From the NCBI GenBank assembly GCA_016283095.1, contig JAEEMG010000023.1, positions 1-47,322 of the forward strand: DNA of 47,322 bases, read 5' to 3'. Source of the stretch: Paludibacteraceae bacterium. Its GTDB lineage: Bacteria; Bacteroidota; Bacteroidia; Bacteroidales; Paludibacteraceae. Made by a program: the position numbers and the translations under genes. This document shows, in pieces, positions 17,296-27,326 of this stretch (its first letter is position 1; each line of letters starts with the position of its first letter). Below the pieces are notes generated by a model that worked only from the letters and a program-made list of their open reading frames with translations, ran no database searches and was not told where the DNA came from.

Positions 17296-18927
17296 TCACT
17301 GCGGCAACTTATATTTATCTCCTGTTGTCTCTATAATCTGTTTGTAGAACCAATCTGAATATCCCGGTGAAGAGATTCCTGCCGGCACTCCCCATCCGTT
17401 GTCGATAAACACTCCGCCTCGCTCTCGTTTGATGTTTCCGTCACAATACTTGACCATCAGGAATTCTCCCAACTTCTTCCATCTCTCCATTGTGATATAC
17501 GACTGGTTTTGAGAATATTCCGTCAAGAATCGTGCCGCAAAATCCGGGCTCTTGGTATAAAGAGACTTTGCGGCCTCCTCCACTACTTCTAGATTATCCT
17601 CAAACTTGCGTTCCAACTCATCCTGTATCTTCAACACATCTTTCGACATGTATTTATAACGCGAATATGTCAGATTTGCAACCCAGTTGAAAATCCAATA
17701 TGCGGATGTCCATGAGAACTCCAACAGACTGCCATTACCTTTTCTGAAACATTCTGGCACTTCTGTCGTGGCAATATATATAGGTATGTAGACGGTGAAT
17801 GTAGCGTCGTCTACTCCATACCATAACACTCCTCCTACCATGTTTGGCAACCAGCTTCGCATCTGGGCGATGAAGCTGAATGCATTGTGTGGACCGGCAA
17901 TAGGATTCTCATTGAAATACTTTGTGCCATCCACTTCCCACTCACGTGGAGCATAACGGTATGACGCGCCAAACGGTTCACTTCCCACTCCTGAATCTAT
18001 CGCAAGCGGTGTGCCCTCGAAATGATCACGCATCAGGTTTTTCAACTCCTTCAACGATATTTTCTTCTCCGGCTTTATCCAAAGAGGAAGTCTCTCATCA
18101 CTTTTTCCAAGTATATAATCCTGATATTTAACCATTTTTGGAGAAAGTTTAGTAAAGACGGACCACACACGAGAATCACAGAAACGTCTTGCTGAGAAAC
18201 TCATTGGATCGTAAGCATCAGAAAAACTGAACTCTTTATTCTTTCCCTCAAAATAACCTTTCTCTCTTGCAAATGAAATGACATCCTTTGAATATCTGCA
18301 ATTGGCACGGTCGTTCAATGGGAATGTTGTGATTCTTGAATGGTTGGCATGAGCGCTAACACAATCATCTGGCAGACGCATGGCCACCCAAACAGCTCCC
18401 TTTATATCCGGACCTTTTCCAATCATCTCCATGATCCACAACTCGTTAGGATCTGCGATTGTGAATGTTTCTCCAGAACTGCGATAGCCATACTCATTCA
18501 CCAAATCTGTCATGATCTGGATGGCATCCGTCGCCGACTTGCATCGCTGCAATGTCAGTGTGATCAGGTTACCATAGTCGAGCACTCCACTTGTGTCAAC
18601 CAATTCTGGTCGGCCTCCCCAAGTGGATTCTGTGATACAAACCTGATGCTCATTCATATTTCCAAGCACCTCATTGGTGAATGGCACCTGCTCCACCTTG
18701 CCCTGATATCCGTGAGTATCCCATCCGTAGATGTCAATCTTCTCATATTTAGAGTGTTGGGCCTTAGGATAATGAGTCAACTCTCCATACAAATAGTACG
18801 AATCCGCCGAATATGTACAGAGTGTGGATCCATCAGTAGAACATTGTTTGCCAACCAAAATATTCGTTCCTGCAAACGCAGTGAAAGCACCCAATAATGC
18901 AGAAACTATAGAAACAACCCTCTTCAT
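17296..18927 (-). CDS. C69 family dipeptidase homologue lacking the usual N-terminal cysteine
   Basis: A 543-residue secreted protein of peptidase family C69 (Ntn-hydrolase fold). Family features are clear: TNILVGK, CSTDGSTLCTYSADSY, the GNMNEHQVCITESTWGGR block, DYGNLITLTLQRCKSATDAI, and GPHNAFSFIAQMRSWLP. In C69 enzymes the mature protein begins with the nucleophile, normally read as CTN(L/I).VGK. Here the equivalent position is glycine (residue 20, codon GGA): signal peptide ...TAFA followed by GTNILVGK. The protein may therefore be inactive as a dipeptidase, use the nearby C29, or have been mis-sequenced at one codon. It follows the M23 peptidase with no gap (stop and start abut), so the two secreted hydrolases are coupled. 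Confidence 0.85.
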   Translation of the reverse strand: MKRVVSIVSALLGAFTAFAGTNILVGKQCSTDGSTLCTYSADSYYLYGELTHYPKAQHSKYEKIDIYGWDTHGYQGKVEQVPFTNEVLGNMNEHQVCITESTWGGRPELVDTSGVLDYGNLITLTLQRCKSATDAIQIMTDLVNEYGYRSSGETFTIADPNELWIMEMIGKGPDIKGAVWVAMRLPDDCVSAHANHSRITTFPLNDRANCRYSKDVISFAREKGYFEGKNKEFSFSDAYDPMSFSARRFCDSRVWSVFTKLSPKMVKYQDYILGKSDERLPLWIKPEKKISLKELKNLMRDHFEGTPLAIDSGVGSEPFGASYRYAPREWEVDGTKYFNENPIAGPHNAFSFIAQMRSWLPNMVGGVLWYGVDDATFTVYIPIYIATTEVPECFRKGNGSLLEFSWTSAYWIFNWVANLTYSRYKYMSKDVLKIQDELERKFEDNLEVVEEAAKSLYTKSPDFAARFLTEYSQNQSYITMERWKKLGEFLMVKYCDGNIKRERGGVFIDNGWGVPAGISSPGYSDWFYKQIIETTGDKYKLPQ

Positions 18928-20634
18928 TTAATATAAAATTTTCTTTTCATAAACGCGTTCGTTATTGCAATTGTCTGTAACAACAAACTTGAATGTCTTA
19001 AATGTATTGTCCTTCTCCACATTTTCCACTGACAGATTACAGAATGCAGTTCCTGTCTTCTGGTCATACTCGAAAAGAACCCATTTGTCGTCGATGTAAC
19101 CCTTATACGATTTGATTCCAGACAATCCGTCTCCCATCTTCATAACTATTCTATTAGTCTGACGAAGATTTTTTGTCTGTAGCGGACCGACATACGGAGC
19201 TGTTACATCTTTGAAAACGGCGAATCGGCCTAATTCTCTCACTTTAGCGACCGCATATCCATCGATGAACTTACAAGCATACACTTTATGTATAAGGTTC
19301 TTGCTATTCAACGACACAACGACATATTTATCTTTATCCTGCAACTCATCTCTGGAAACCTTGATGGAAAGATCCATAAATGTATGCACAGGAGTCAAAG
19401 GATCTCCAATACTGTAAATATTTGAATAATAGACATTAGACGGAATTGTCTGAAAGTTTACAGGTTCATCATCGTACAAAGCGTTTTCCGGAAGAATAAG
19501 AGCGACGTCACCCTTATCAAACGACATTGCCACTCCAGCTGTCAGTTTTTCACCAACAGGTTTTTCCTCTGAAGCATGCATTGCCGTCTTCTTTCCCATC
19601 ACATTGACAACCAGCACATCTTTGTTTCCAAAATCGTCGATCGCCTCAAACTTCACCTCATAGTTACGCTCTTCATTGATGTTCAAAACACCATTGTTTT
19701 TCAGATTATGGAAAATTTTCAACGGTGTATTTTTCTGAGGGAACATCTTCATGAAAAATTCTCCTGTTCGTTGCTGTTGACGGTAGTCTATGAAGCTGTT
19801 TAGCGCACGTGAATCCGAAAATTTCACATTACGGATATCCACCTTGCTATATAGATTTCCATCCACATACATCAGAAGCGTACGAGGAGTGTGGTGGAAG
19901 CCTGTTCCTGACATAAAATCGTATGATTTCAATGCGAAAGCGATATTTCCCCATGCATTAATAGTAGAGACTCCGTTCAATCTTCTCTCTCCACCTGCAA
20001 CAACACGAGTATTATATTTTACAGAAGACTTTCCATTCACACCGCTATTATTATCCATCGCATAGATTTTAGTAGCGTTGATCTGAGGACGACGGTTATC
20101 CTGCAATCCCCAAACATCATTATGGTCGAATGGATTTTCTAGTACACCTTCCGGTGAACGGAATTCAAAATGCAAATGAGGTCCGCCACTTGAGCCAGTG
20201 TTTCCAGACCAAGCGATCTGCTCACCTCTCTCTACCTTTATCTCATTTTTAGCAGGGAAGATATCGACCTCAAACGACTGGTTCTTTTCCTGCTCCTCAC
20301 GCACACGTTTGCCGATAGCATTAAGGAAACCGTTGCAATGGGCATACAAAGAGACACGACCATCAGCGTGAGTGATCTCAATTCTCTTTCCATAGCTGCG
20401 AGGCTCAAGCGTAATACGTGAGACCCATCCACTCTCAACAGCAAAAATTTTCTTGTTCACATCACTGTTCGTACGGAAATCGAGTCCACCATGGAAATGG
20501 TTGCGTCTCAACTCCAAATAACTACCACTCAATGTGTTAACCTCTTCAAGAGGCTTGACATAGTTACGTTGTGCGATCGAAAGAGATGAACACGAAAAGA
20601 ATAAAATAGATAAAGATAATTGTTTTAGATACAT
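18928..20634 (-). CDS. M23 family metallopeptidase
   Basis: A 568-residue exported LytM-type protein. Signal peptide 1-21 (ending SSLSIAQ), then directly the M23 catalytic domain: HFHGGLDFRT with zinc ligands H48 and D52, YAHC with H99, and the GGPHLHFEFRSP motif with H153 and H155. All zinc ligands are kept, so it should cut peptide crosslinks of peptidoglycan. The remaining 400 residues are beta-sandwich-like segments (GFHHTPRTLLMYVDG, VKFEAIDDFGNKDVLVVNV, APYVGPLQTKNLRQTNRIVMKM) that probably fold as Ig-like domains, an arrangement usual for Bacteroidota periplasmic M23 proteins. It is cotranscribed with the C69 homologue downstream. Confidence 0.92.
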   Translation of the reverse strand: MYLKQLSLSILFFSCSSLSIAQRNYVKPLEEVNTLSGSYLELRRNHFHGGLDFRTNSDVNKKIFAVESGWVSRITLEPRSYGKRIEITHADGRVSLYAHCNGFLNAIGKRVREEQEKNQSFEVDIFPAKNEIKVERGEQIAWSGNTGSSGGPHLHFEFRSPEGVLENPFDHNDVWGLQDNRRPQINATKIYAMDNNSGVNGKSSVKYNTRVVAGGERRLNGVSTINAWGNIAFALKSYDFMSGTGFHHTPRTLLMYVDGNLYSKVDIRNVKFSDSRALNSFIDYRQQQRTGEFFMKMFPQKNTPLKIFHNLKNNGVLNINEERNYEVKFEAIDDFGNKDVLVVNVMGKKTAMHASEEKPVGEKLTAGVAMSFDKGDVALILPENALYDDEPVNFQTIPSNVYYSNIYSIGDPLTPVHTFMDLSIKVSRDELQDKDKYVVVSLNSKNLIHKVYACKFIDGYAVAKVRELGRFAVFKDVTAPYVGPLQTKNLRQTNRIVMKMGDGLSGIKSYKGYIDDKWVLFEYDQKTGTAFCNLSVENVEKDNTFKTFKFVVTDNCNNERVYEKKILY

Positions 20635-20684
20635 AAGTTCGTTGTTTTAATCATCAGAAAAATAAAGGACGGACGTGATTGATT

Positions 20685-20721
20685 TTAATAAAAAGAGTGC
20701 ACTTCAAATTGAAATGCACTC
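20685..20721 (-). terminator. Terminator of rpsP
   Basis: Read on the minus strand, GAGTGCA pairs with TGCACTC around a loop that itself has short complementary ends (TTTCAA/TTGAA), followed by TTTTTATT. It lies 25 nt beyond the S16 stop. Confidence 0.75.
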
Positions 20722-20745
20722 ATACGTTTCTGAACAAAGGATTTA

Positions 20746-21285
20746 TTAACCCTGAGCGTCCTCAGAATTCTCAGCAGCAGCTTCTGCGTTTGCAGCAGCC
20801 TCAGCCTCCTGCTTTGCAGCAAGTGCCTCTGCCTTCTTCTTAGCAACAGCCTCAGCTTTTGCCTTGTTAACAGCCTGCTCTGCATCAAGACGAGTCTTAG
20901 CGCTAGCAGCCTTGTCAGCTACCATCTTGTTCTTAACTGCCTCTAGCTTGCTGTTCTTTGCGTTCAACCACTCGTTGAACTTCTGATCTGCAACTGCCTC
21001 AGAGAAAGCTCCCTTAGCAACACCACCTAGCAAGTGCTTCTTCATGTAAACACCCTTATCGCTCAAGATGTTTCTTGCAGTATCTGTAGGCTGAGCTCCG
21101 TTAAGAACCCACTTCAAAGCCTGCTCAAAATTCAAATCAATAGTAGCAGGATTTGTGTTAGGATTGTATGTTCCCAACTTCTCAATAAACTTACCATCGC
21201 GTGGTGCTCTGCTATCAGCTACGACAATGTGGTAAAACGCGTACCCCTTACGTCCGTGTCTTTGCAATCTAATCTTAGTTGCCAT
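20746..21285 (-). CDS. rpsP: 30S ribosomal protein S16 with long Ala/Lys/Glu-rich tail
   Basis: Residues 1-85 are a normal S16: [41 protein letters not shown], and [24 protein letters not shown]. The protein continues to 179 residues with a tail of Lys, Ala, Glu ([20 protein letters not shown] and onward) that should be a long helix, reaching far beyond the 80-90 residues found in most bacteria. Extended S16 is usual in Bacteroidota; its role is unknown. The gene is monocistronic, with a terminator after it and 117 nt from valS, which lies upstream on the same strand. Confidence 0.96.
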   Translation of the reverse strand: MATKIRLQRHGRKGYAFYHIVVADSRAPRDGKFIEKLGTYNPNTNPATIDLNFEQALKWVLNGAQPTDTARNILSDKGVYMKKHLLGGVAKGAFSEAVADQKFNEWLNAKNSKLEAVKNKMVADKAASAKTRLDAEQAVNKAKAEAVAKKKAEALAAKQEAEAAANAEAAAENSEDAQG

Positions 21286-21355
21286 TTTTTGATGATTTTA
21301 ATTTTTTAACTGTGCAAAAGTAACACTTTTTTTCAACAATTCAAGCATTGGCATA

Positions 21356-21386
21356 AAAAAAGCGACGAAATATGCATTCCGTCGCC
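21356..21386 (-). terminator. Terminator of valS
   Basis: On the minus strand GGCGACGGAAT pairs with ATTTCGTCGCT around GCAT and is followed by a run of seven T. It lies directly behind the valS stop. Confidence 0.8.
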
Positions 21387-21402
21387 CTATAAATCATTGA
21401 AT

Positions 21403-24102
21403 TTACTTCATTTTTGCGATGTTTGCCTTCAAAGCAGCGATCTTGCTCTCCGCATCTGTCTGCTTCTTTCGCTCATTTGCCACAACCTCTGGTTTAGCGT
21501 TAGCGACAAACTTCTCATTGCTCAACTTCTTGTTGACGCTGATCAAGAATCCTTCAAGATATTTGATTTCATCCTCCATCTTCTTGATCTCTTCCTCAAC
21601 ATTAACATTGCCAGCAAGAGGAATTGTAATCTCAACTGTACCTACCATGAATGTCTGACTTGCTCCTTCAACACCTGACGCTGGTGTCTCTGCAATCGAC
21701 TCGATATTAGCCAACTTCTCAATGATAGAGTTGTTCTTACTGTTAAACTCCTCTCCTTTATAGTATAGAGAGAATGCCTCACGTGGACTGATTCCCTTCT
21801 CCGCACGGATATTACGGATTCCGGCAATAATCTCCTTTGTCTGCTCCATTCTCTTCAAGCACTTCTCACAGTAATCCTCTGCCTTAGGAAGAAGGCTGAC
21901 CATAATGCTGTCTTTAGCATCACGAGTCTTAAGTGCCTGGTAAAGTTCCTCTGTGATGAATGGCATGAATGGATGAAGTAGCTTAAGCAGTGTCTCAAAA
22001 TAAGACAATGTAGTGTCAAGTGTAACCTTGTCGATTGGCTGCTGGTATGCTGGTTTAACCATCTCCAAATACCAAGACGAGAACTCGTCCCAGAATAGTT
22101 TGTAGACAGTCATCAACGCATCAGAAATACGGTACTTGTCGAAGTGATCGTTAACCTCTGCGATTGTCTGGTTCAGCTTGTGTCCGAACCACTTGATTGC
22201 CATCTTCGCGCTCTCTGGCTGCTCAATAGATGCGTCTACGCTCCAACCCTGTACAAGACGGAATGCATTCCAGATCTTGTTGTTGAAGTTACGTCCCTGC
22301 TCACATAGAGCCTCATCAAACAAAATATCGTTTCCAGCTGGTGCAGAAAGCATCATACCCATACGTACTCCGTCGGCACCAAACTTCTCTATCAATCCAA
22401 GTGGATCAGGCGAGTTGCCAAGAGACTTAGACATCTTACGTCCGATCTTATCACGTACGATACCAGTGAAATATACATTCTTGAATGGCATCTTACCCTC
22501 GTACTCATAACCTGCCATGATCATACGTGCCACCCAGAAGAAGATGATATCCGGACCAGTAACAAGGTCGGATGTAGGATAGTAGTATTTGATCTCCTCG
22601 TTGCCAGGATTATTAATTCCGTCGAACAAAGATATTGGCCACAACCAAGATGAGAACCATGTGTCTAGGGCATCCTCGTCGCGGACTAGCTGATCAGCTG
22701 TGATATTTTCATAACCTGCGATTTTCTTTGCCTTAGCCACAGCATCCTCTACTGTAAGAGCGACAACGAACTTTTCCTCTTCGCCTTCTGCAGTAGGAAG
22801 GAAATAAGCTGGGATTCTATGACCCCACCATAGCTGACGAGAGATACACCAATCCTGGATATTCTCCAACCAGTTCTTATATGTTGTCACATATTTAGAT
22901 GGATAGAACTTCAACTCACCGTTAACAACCGGTGGAAGAGCAATATCCGCAAAGTGCTGCATTGAAAGGAACCACTGCTTGCAAAGACGTGGCTCAACAG
23001 CTGTATCCTGATTACGCTCAGAATAGCCGACCTTGTTGTCGTAATCCTCAACTTTCTCTAACAAACCTGCGTTTCCTAGATCGATAGCGATCTGCTTACG
23101 AACCACGAAACGGTCCTGACCAACATACATTCCAGCAGCCTCAGAGATTGTAGCGTCTGGATTGAAAATATCGATTGTCTCAAGATTATGAGTCTTACCA
23201 AGAGCGTAGTCGTTAACGTCGTGAGCAGGAGTGACTTTCAAACATCCTGTTCCGAACTCCACGTCTACGTATCTATCCTCGATAACAGGGATCACTCTGT
23301 TTACCAACGGAACGATCACCTTGTGTCCCTTCAACCACTGGTTTTTAGGGTCCTTAGGGTTGATACACATAGCTGTATCACCCATGATAGTCTCAGGACG
23401 AGTTGTAGCGACGACAGCGTAATAACCCTTCTCATCTTTGTGAAGGACTTCACCCTCCTCGCCTGTTGGCTTTACAGCCGCATTATCCTGTACGTAGTAT
23501 TTTAAATAGTATAGTTTGCTCTTCTCCTCACGGTAGATAACCTCCTCTGTAGAAAGTACAGTCTGAGCTTTAGGATCCCAGTTCACCATACGAAGTCCAC
23601 GGTAGATCAAGCCTTTGTCGTAAAGGTCAACAAAAACCTTAAGCACAGACTCAGAGCGTTTCTCATCCATTGTGAACGCTGTACGGTTCCAGTCACATGA
23701 AGCACCAAGCTTCTTTAACTGCTCAAGGATGATACCACCATGTTTTCTAGTCCAGTCCCAAGCATGCTCAAGGAACTGCTCACGAGTAAGATCCTTCTTC
23801 TTAATACCTTCACTAGCAAGTTTGTTCACAACCTTAGCCTCAGTAGCGATAGATGCGTGGTCAGTGCCGGGAACCCAAAGAGCATTCTTGCCCATCATTC
23901 TTGCACGGCGCACTAAGATATCCTGGATAGTATTGTTGAGCATGTGACCCATGTGAAGCACACCTGTCACATTTGGTGGCGGAATAACGATTGTATAAGG
24001 TTCTCTTCCATCTGGCTTACTGCTGAAGAAGCCATTCTCCATCCAATACTGATACCATTTCTGTTCTACGTCAGCTGGATTATATTTGCTTGCTAATTCC
24101 AT
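21403..24102 (-). CDS. valS: Valyl-tRNA synthetase
   Basis: An 899-residue class I aminoacyl-tRNA synthetase that charges tRNA-Val and clears mischarged Thr. The HIGH motif reads HMGH (50-53) after [14 protein letters not shown] is at 556-560. The CP1 editing domain (about 200-400) holds [12 protein letters not shown], and the C-terminal 70 residues are the valine-enzyme coiled coil ([18 protein letters not shown]...). Length and order are normal. It stands alone between a palindromic repeat element upstream and a terminator downstream. Confidence 0.97.
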   Translation of the reverse strand: MELASKYNPADVEQKWYQYWMENGFFSSKPDGREPYTIVIPPPNVTGVLHMGHMLNNTIQDILVRRARMMGKNALWVPGTDHASIATEAKVVNKLASEGIKKKDLTREQFLEHAWDWTRKHGGIILEQLKKLGASCDWNRTAFTMDEKRSESVLKVFVDLYDKGLIYRGLRMVNWDPKAQTVLSTEEVIYREEKSKLYYLKYYVQDNAAVKPTGEEGEVLHKDEKGYYAVVATTRPETIMGDTAMCINPKDPKNQWLKGHKVIVPLVNRVIPVIEDRYVDVEFGTGCLKVTPAHDVNDYALGKTHNLETIDIFNPDATISEAAGMYVGQDRFVVRKQIAIDLGNAGLLEKVEDYDNKVGYSERNQDTAVEPRLCKQWFLSMQHFADIALPPVVNGELKFYPSKYVTTYKNWLENIQDWCISRQLWWGHRIPAYFLPTAEGEEEKFVVALTVEDAVAKAKKIAGYENITADQLVRDEDALDTWFSSWLWPISLFDGINNPGNEEIKYYYPTSDLVTGPDIIFFWVARMIMAGYEYEGKMPFKNVYFTGIVRDKIGRKMSKSLGNSPDPLGLIEKFGADGVRMGMMLSAPAGNDILFDEALCEQGRNFNNKIWNAFRLVQGWSVDASIEQPESAKMAIKWFGHKLNQTIAEVNDHFDKYRISDALMTVYKLFWDEFSSWYLEMVKPAYQQPIDKVTLDTTLSYFETLLKLLHPFMPFITEELYQALKTRDAKDSIMVSLLPKAEDYCEKCLKRMEQTKEIIAGIRNIRAEKGISPREAFSLYYKGEEFNSKNNSIIEKLANIESIAETPASGVEGASQTFMVGTVEITIPLAGNVNVEEEIKKMEDEIKYLEGFLISVNKKLSNEKFVANAKPEVVANERKKQTDAESKIAALKANIAKMK

Positions 24103-24243
24103 ATATGCAATATTATTCTAAAATACGAGTGCAAAATTAAGAAAACAGATTGACAAATCAAAAAAAATAGAGATTTCAAGTTTGGCAAACCGAACAATCA
24201 CAAATGACAGAAGAAATTGGCAGAATCAAAGGTTTTAAATTTT

Positions 24244-24401
24244 GAGGATTGTTAAGGGCGGAACGCCCTAACCCATTCTCTTCCGCGAGTCCAAAGGGCG
24301 AGCGGTAAAAATGCATTTCATTATGCTTCTATTATTTTATGTGCTCGCCTTACGGCTCGCATTTGAGGAGAGGTTAGGGCGTTCCGCCCTTAACAATCCT
24401 C
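24244..24401. repeat. 158-bp element with perfect 30-bp inverted arms (dispersed repeat, long copy)
   Basis: The arm at 24244-24273 (starting GAGGATTGTTAAGGGCGG) is the exact reverse complement of 24372-24401 (ending ACAATCCTC). Each arm has the inner palindrome AGGGCG/CGCCCT. The centre (24274-24371) has no gene and holds GCTCGCCTTACGGCTCGC-like short pairs. The right half resembles the element at 17070-17151. It fills the 366-nt gap between yidD and valS and looks like a small non-autonomous mobile repeat or a REP-type hairpin. I see no target-site duplication that I can trust. Confidence 0.7.
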
Positions 24402-24469
24402 GGAAATCAGGCTCTATCTAAATGGCGAAAGACATTTATTTAGCATTCTTAATTCAGCATTTTCAATTT

Positions 24470-24688
24470 TTAGGGTACCGGATCATATCCGCTGCCCCCT
24501 CCCGGCCTGCATCTACAGATTCGTTTTATGGCCAGCCAGCTTCCTTTGAAAATACCGTGTTTCATTACTGCCTCAACAGCATATTGCGAGCATGTCGGCG
24601 TAAAGCGGCACACCGGAGGTAAAAATGGTGATATGAAACTCTTGTAGAAAAAGACAGGCAGGAGGAAAATGCGTCTAACCCAGATCAT
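24470..24688 (-). CDS. yidD: Membrane protein insertion efficiency factor YidD
   Basis: A 72-residue membrane-associated protein that helps YidC insert proteins. Diagnostic motif: [19 protein letters not shown], followed by [24 protein letters not shown], with the three conserved Cys near residues 27, 33 and 58-60. The start overlaps the rnpA stop by 4 bases (ATGA), the usual order rnpA-yidD. rpmH, often beside this pair in other bacteria, is not here. Confidence 0.95.
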   Translation of the reverse strand: MIWVRRIFLLPVFFYKSFISPFLPPVCRFTPTCSQYAVEAVMKHGIFKGSWLAIKRICRCRPGGGSGYDPVP

Positions 24689-25104
24689 AACGACTCTTTT
24701 TCTGCCACAATAGCATTCAACTTATTGATCGCAAGCTTCATCTTCTTATCGAAGAATGCGTACGGTTCGATCTTCTGATCCACATACACGAATGCAATAT
24801 GCATACCGACATTCTTATTTATCAATTCCGACACCAAAGGATGCTTGTTCACTCTGTAAGATTCACGCATCAATCTGCGCAGTTCCACTCTCTGGTATGC
24901 TCTTTTGAATCGTTTTTTCTGGGCGATGACAACAATCTTAGCTGGAGCACCGTCTCTTTCGCAAAACCTGTATGTGATTCTGAACGGGAAGCAGACGAAT
25001 GATTTACCTTCCGCAAACAAAGTGTCCAAATCACGTTTAAGGCAAAGATGCTCTGCCTTACGGAATGTGTTGCGGTCTGCGAATATGTTCATGTCGTTCT
25101 CCAT
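24685..25104 (-). CDS. rnpA: Ribonuclease P protein component
   Basis: A 139-residue basic protein that binds RNase P RNA for tRNA 5' maturation. The family core is seen in [19 protein letters not shown] and in [25 protein letters not shown] (the RNR-type motif near residues 78-95, here VELRRLMRE). An ATG four codons later (MNIFAD) is another possible start. It comes after the hemD terminator and is coupled to yidD by overlap. The RNase P RNA gene itself is not in this window. Confidence 0.92.
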   Translation of the reverse strand: MENDMNIFADRNTFRKAEHLCLKRDLDTLFAEGKSFVCFPFRITYRFCERDGAPAKIVVIAQKKRFKRAYQRVELRRLMRESYRVNKHPLVSELINKNVGMHIAFVYVDQKIEPYAFFDKKMKLAINKLNAIVAEKESL

Positions 25105-25123
25105 TCTTATTTTATTATAAATT

Positions 25124-25159
25124 AAAAAGCCATACTCACACTGATGGAAAGTATGGCTT
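25124..25159 (-). terminator. Terminator of hemD
   Basis: Minus strand: AAGCCATAC pairs with GTATGGCTT, followed by TTTAAT. It separates the hemD transcript from rnpA. Confidence 0.75.
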
Positions 25160-25181
25160 ATGTTATTTTGCGACGCTGCAA

Positions 25182-25961
25182 TTATTTGTCTGCGTTCTCC
25201 TTAAAATACAAATCCATTGCCTCAGCCATAGACTTCGATTTCTCGTTAGGAGCGGCGATGTTCACTGTAAGTCCAGCCTCTTCAGCAGCCTTGACAGCTG
25301 TCGGTCCGAAACAACCGATCTTGATATCTCCCTGTACGAAATTAGGGAAATTCTTGTACAATGAAGCGATACCCGATGGGCTGAAGAAGACAAACATATC
25401 ATACTTGAAGTCTGGATCCTGTGTGAAGTCTGTACTTACTGTACGGTACATAACTGCCTTTGTGTGAGGAATATTATTCTCATCCATTACAGACACGATA
25501 TCATCCTTATGATCCTTCTGGATTGACTTGTTCTCATCATACACATCAGATACGACAACCAAATATTTCTCAGACTGATGTTTCTTAATTGCCTCTACAA
25601 GACCTTGTACTGATCCATCCTCAGAGAAGAAAATCTTACGCTTTCTATAAGCGACGTACTTCTGGATATACTGTGAAAGATTCTCTGAAGTAAAGAAATA
25701 CTTCATTGTTTCAGGAATTGTGATTTTCATCTCTCCACAGATTCTGAAGAAATTATCTACTGCTGTACGGGCAGTAAAAACAATAGCAGTGTGGTCGAGA
25801 ATATCTACTTTCTGTGCACGAAACTCTTTCGTCGTAACACCCTCAACCCTAATAAAAGGTCTAAAGTCAATTTGAACTCCATACTTTGACTCAAGATCAA
25901 AATACGGCGACTTCTCAGTTGCTGGTTTTGGTTGAGATACCAAAATCTTCTTCACCTTCAT
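25182..25961 (-). CDS. hemD: Uroporphyrinogen-III synthase
   Basis: A 259-residue protein with the two-domain HemD fold of loose sequence conservation. It closes hydroxymethylbilane to uroporphyrinogen III in tetrapyrrole synthesis. Visible marks: VKKILVSQPKP at the start; AIVFTARTAVDNFFRICGEM (the 'vfTS..av..f' loop); YVAYRKRKIFFSEDGSVQGLVEAIKKH; and MFVFFSPSGIASLYKNFP with IGCFGPTAVKAAEEAGLTVNIAA, the most conserved C-terminal segment. It follows the DUF4271 gene by 49 nt. The other hem genes are not in the window. The DUF4271-hemD-rnpA-yidD order is, to my knowledge, usual in Bacteroidales. Confidence 0.85.
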   Translation of the reverse strand: MKVKKILVSQPKPATEKSPYFDLESKYGVQIDFRPFIRVEGVTTKEFRAQKVDILDHTAIVFTARTAVDNFFRICGEMKITIPETMKYFFTSENLSQYIQKYVAYRKRKIFFSEDGSVQGLVEAIKKHQSEKYLVVVSDVYDENKSIQKDHKDDIVSVMDENNIPHTKAVMYRTVSTDFTQDPDFKYDMFVFFSPSGIASLYKNFPNFVQGDIKIGCFGPTAVKAAEEAGLTVNIAAPNEKSKSMAEAMDLYFKENADK

Positions 25962-26010
25962 GTCAAATAAAAATTTTCTATAAGTGCAACTATTAAATTA
26001 CAACTCGTTT

Positions 26011-27306
26011 TTACAATCGTGGTAATAGTCCCAATACGAAGAATATCGCAACGGGTATTACTTCAAGCGTGCAAAGATACAAAATCAAATAAAAAATCGA
26101 CGTAAATCCTTTCAAAAAATTACTAAACACCTTCAAAATGAAGGCCAAAAATGCGATGGCAATGACAATTATTCCAAAATAGATGAAATAAGCACGGTAT
26201 TCTTCCGAAGCAAAACTCAATCCTAACACAGCTGGGATGAGTGCCATTCCTGCCTGTCTGACCATCACCATGAAAGCTCCGGACATGCTTGCAACGTCGG
26301 CTCCTTCAAAATAGATATACTCAAGCAATGCGAGCATGACTTTCTTGCCTATCACGAAGACCGTGACCGCTAAAAAGAATATCCAAATTGCTGATATCGC
26401 CATTTTGTTTGCCAAGAACAAATACAACGATGCTGTTATCACTCCTAACGCAGAAAGGAAAAATTTGTATTTTGAGTTTTGAAGCCACTGAAATCCAAAG
26501 ATACTTCCATCCGTGTTTGGCTTGACAAATGATATCAACTCAGACAAAATGGCTTTCTTTCGATCTCTGATAATTATGACATAAGCCACAAAAATCACAA
26601 GCAGTAATGAATGATACCACCACATGTTGTTGATTGTCTGCGGCATCTCTTTGCCATCTATTGAAATTATTTCTCTCTTTGGTTCTGGCTTCTGTACCGG
26701 AACAAACGCAACGCTGTCTTTTGCCAATGAATCATTCGCGACGGAATCATTCTTAGCTGTCAGACTATCTGCAATTGCCATTGGTGCGACCAATGTGCCA
26801 ACATTCGAATTAGATGTATCAATTGGATTATCTCCGAATCGTAATGTGTTGAAATCAAAATTCTTAGTATAGACGGGAGTTCCTTTTGCATCCGTTTTTT
26901 GTCCGAGTTCAACCGAGTTTGAAACTGGGTTCGTGCCAGTCTGCTTACTGCCTGACACCTCAGATGAATTCGTGCCAACAGGTTTGACATCAAACATCAA
27001 TGCCTCTATCTCCTTTATTGAAACGGCTCTTGGTTTCTTGACTGCCGGGACAACCGTTTTCTGGATATTAGGTTCAGGCATAAACTCCTGCACAGTTTCT
27101 TCCTCTTCCGGCGGAAAATAGGCCTCTGGTATAGGACGATCCTCATACGGAATCTCCTCCACCGGTTTTGCGACACTCTTTGTTTCCGTCTGGTTTTCAC
27201 TTCCAGTCGGAGTCGGCACAACTTGCAACTGTCCATCCTGAGTGCCCGCAGTCTGTTCGGCATTGGCCACCTGTGTAGAATCTTGGTTTCTCCTTCTTCT
27301 TCCCAT
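26011..27306 (-). CDS. DUF4271 domain-containing membrane protein
   Basis: A 431-residue protein. The first 220 residues are cytoplasmic and low-complexity (Thr/Gln/Glu/Pro-rich, with repeated VANDSLAKDSVAF-like text). From about residue 225 (MWWYHSLLLVIFVAYVIIIRDRK) come seven or so membrane helices that match DUF4271, a Bacteroidota-specific membrane domain without known function. Charged LISFVKPNTDGSIFGFQWL lies between helices 1 and 2, and the end is EVIPVAIFFVLGLLPRL. It precedes hemD on the same strand and follows tsaE by 20 nt. A scaffold or sensor is possible, but nothing in it names a reaction. Confidence 0.85.
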   Translation of the reverse strand: MGRRRRNQDSTQVANAEQTAGTQDGQLQVVPTPTGSENQTETKSVAKPVEEIPYEDRPIPEAYFPPEEEETVQEFMPEPNIQKTVVPAVKKPRAVSIKEIEALMFDVKPVGTNSSEVSGSKQTGTNPVSNSVELGQKTDAKGTPVYTKNFDFNTLRFGDNPIDTSNSNVGTLVAPMAIADSLTAKNDSVANDSLAKDSVAFVPVQKPEPKREIISIDGKEMPQTINNMWWYHSLLLVIFVAYVIIIRDRKKAILSELISFVKPNTDGSIFGFQWLQNSKYKFFLSALGVITASLYLFLANKMAISAIWIFFLAVTVFVIGKKVMLALLEYIYFEGADVASMSGAFMVMVRQAGMALIPAVLGLSFASEEYRAYFIYFGIIVIAIAFLAFILKVFSNFLKGFTSIFYLILYLCTLEVIPVAIFFVLGLLPRL

Positions 27307-27326
27307 AATCTAAGCAATCTCAATCA

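Noticed and set aside
24244-24401. Insertion sequence
   Set aside because: The element is only 158 bp and has no transposase frame; at most it is a non-autonomous relative.
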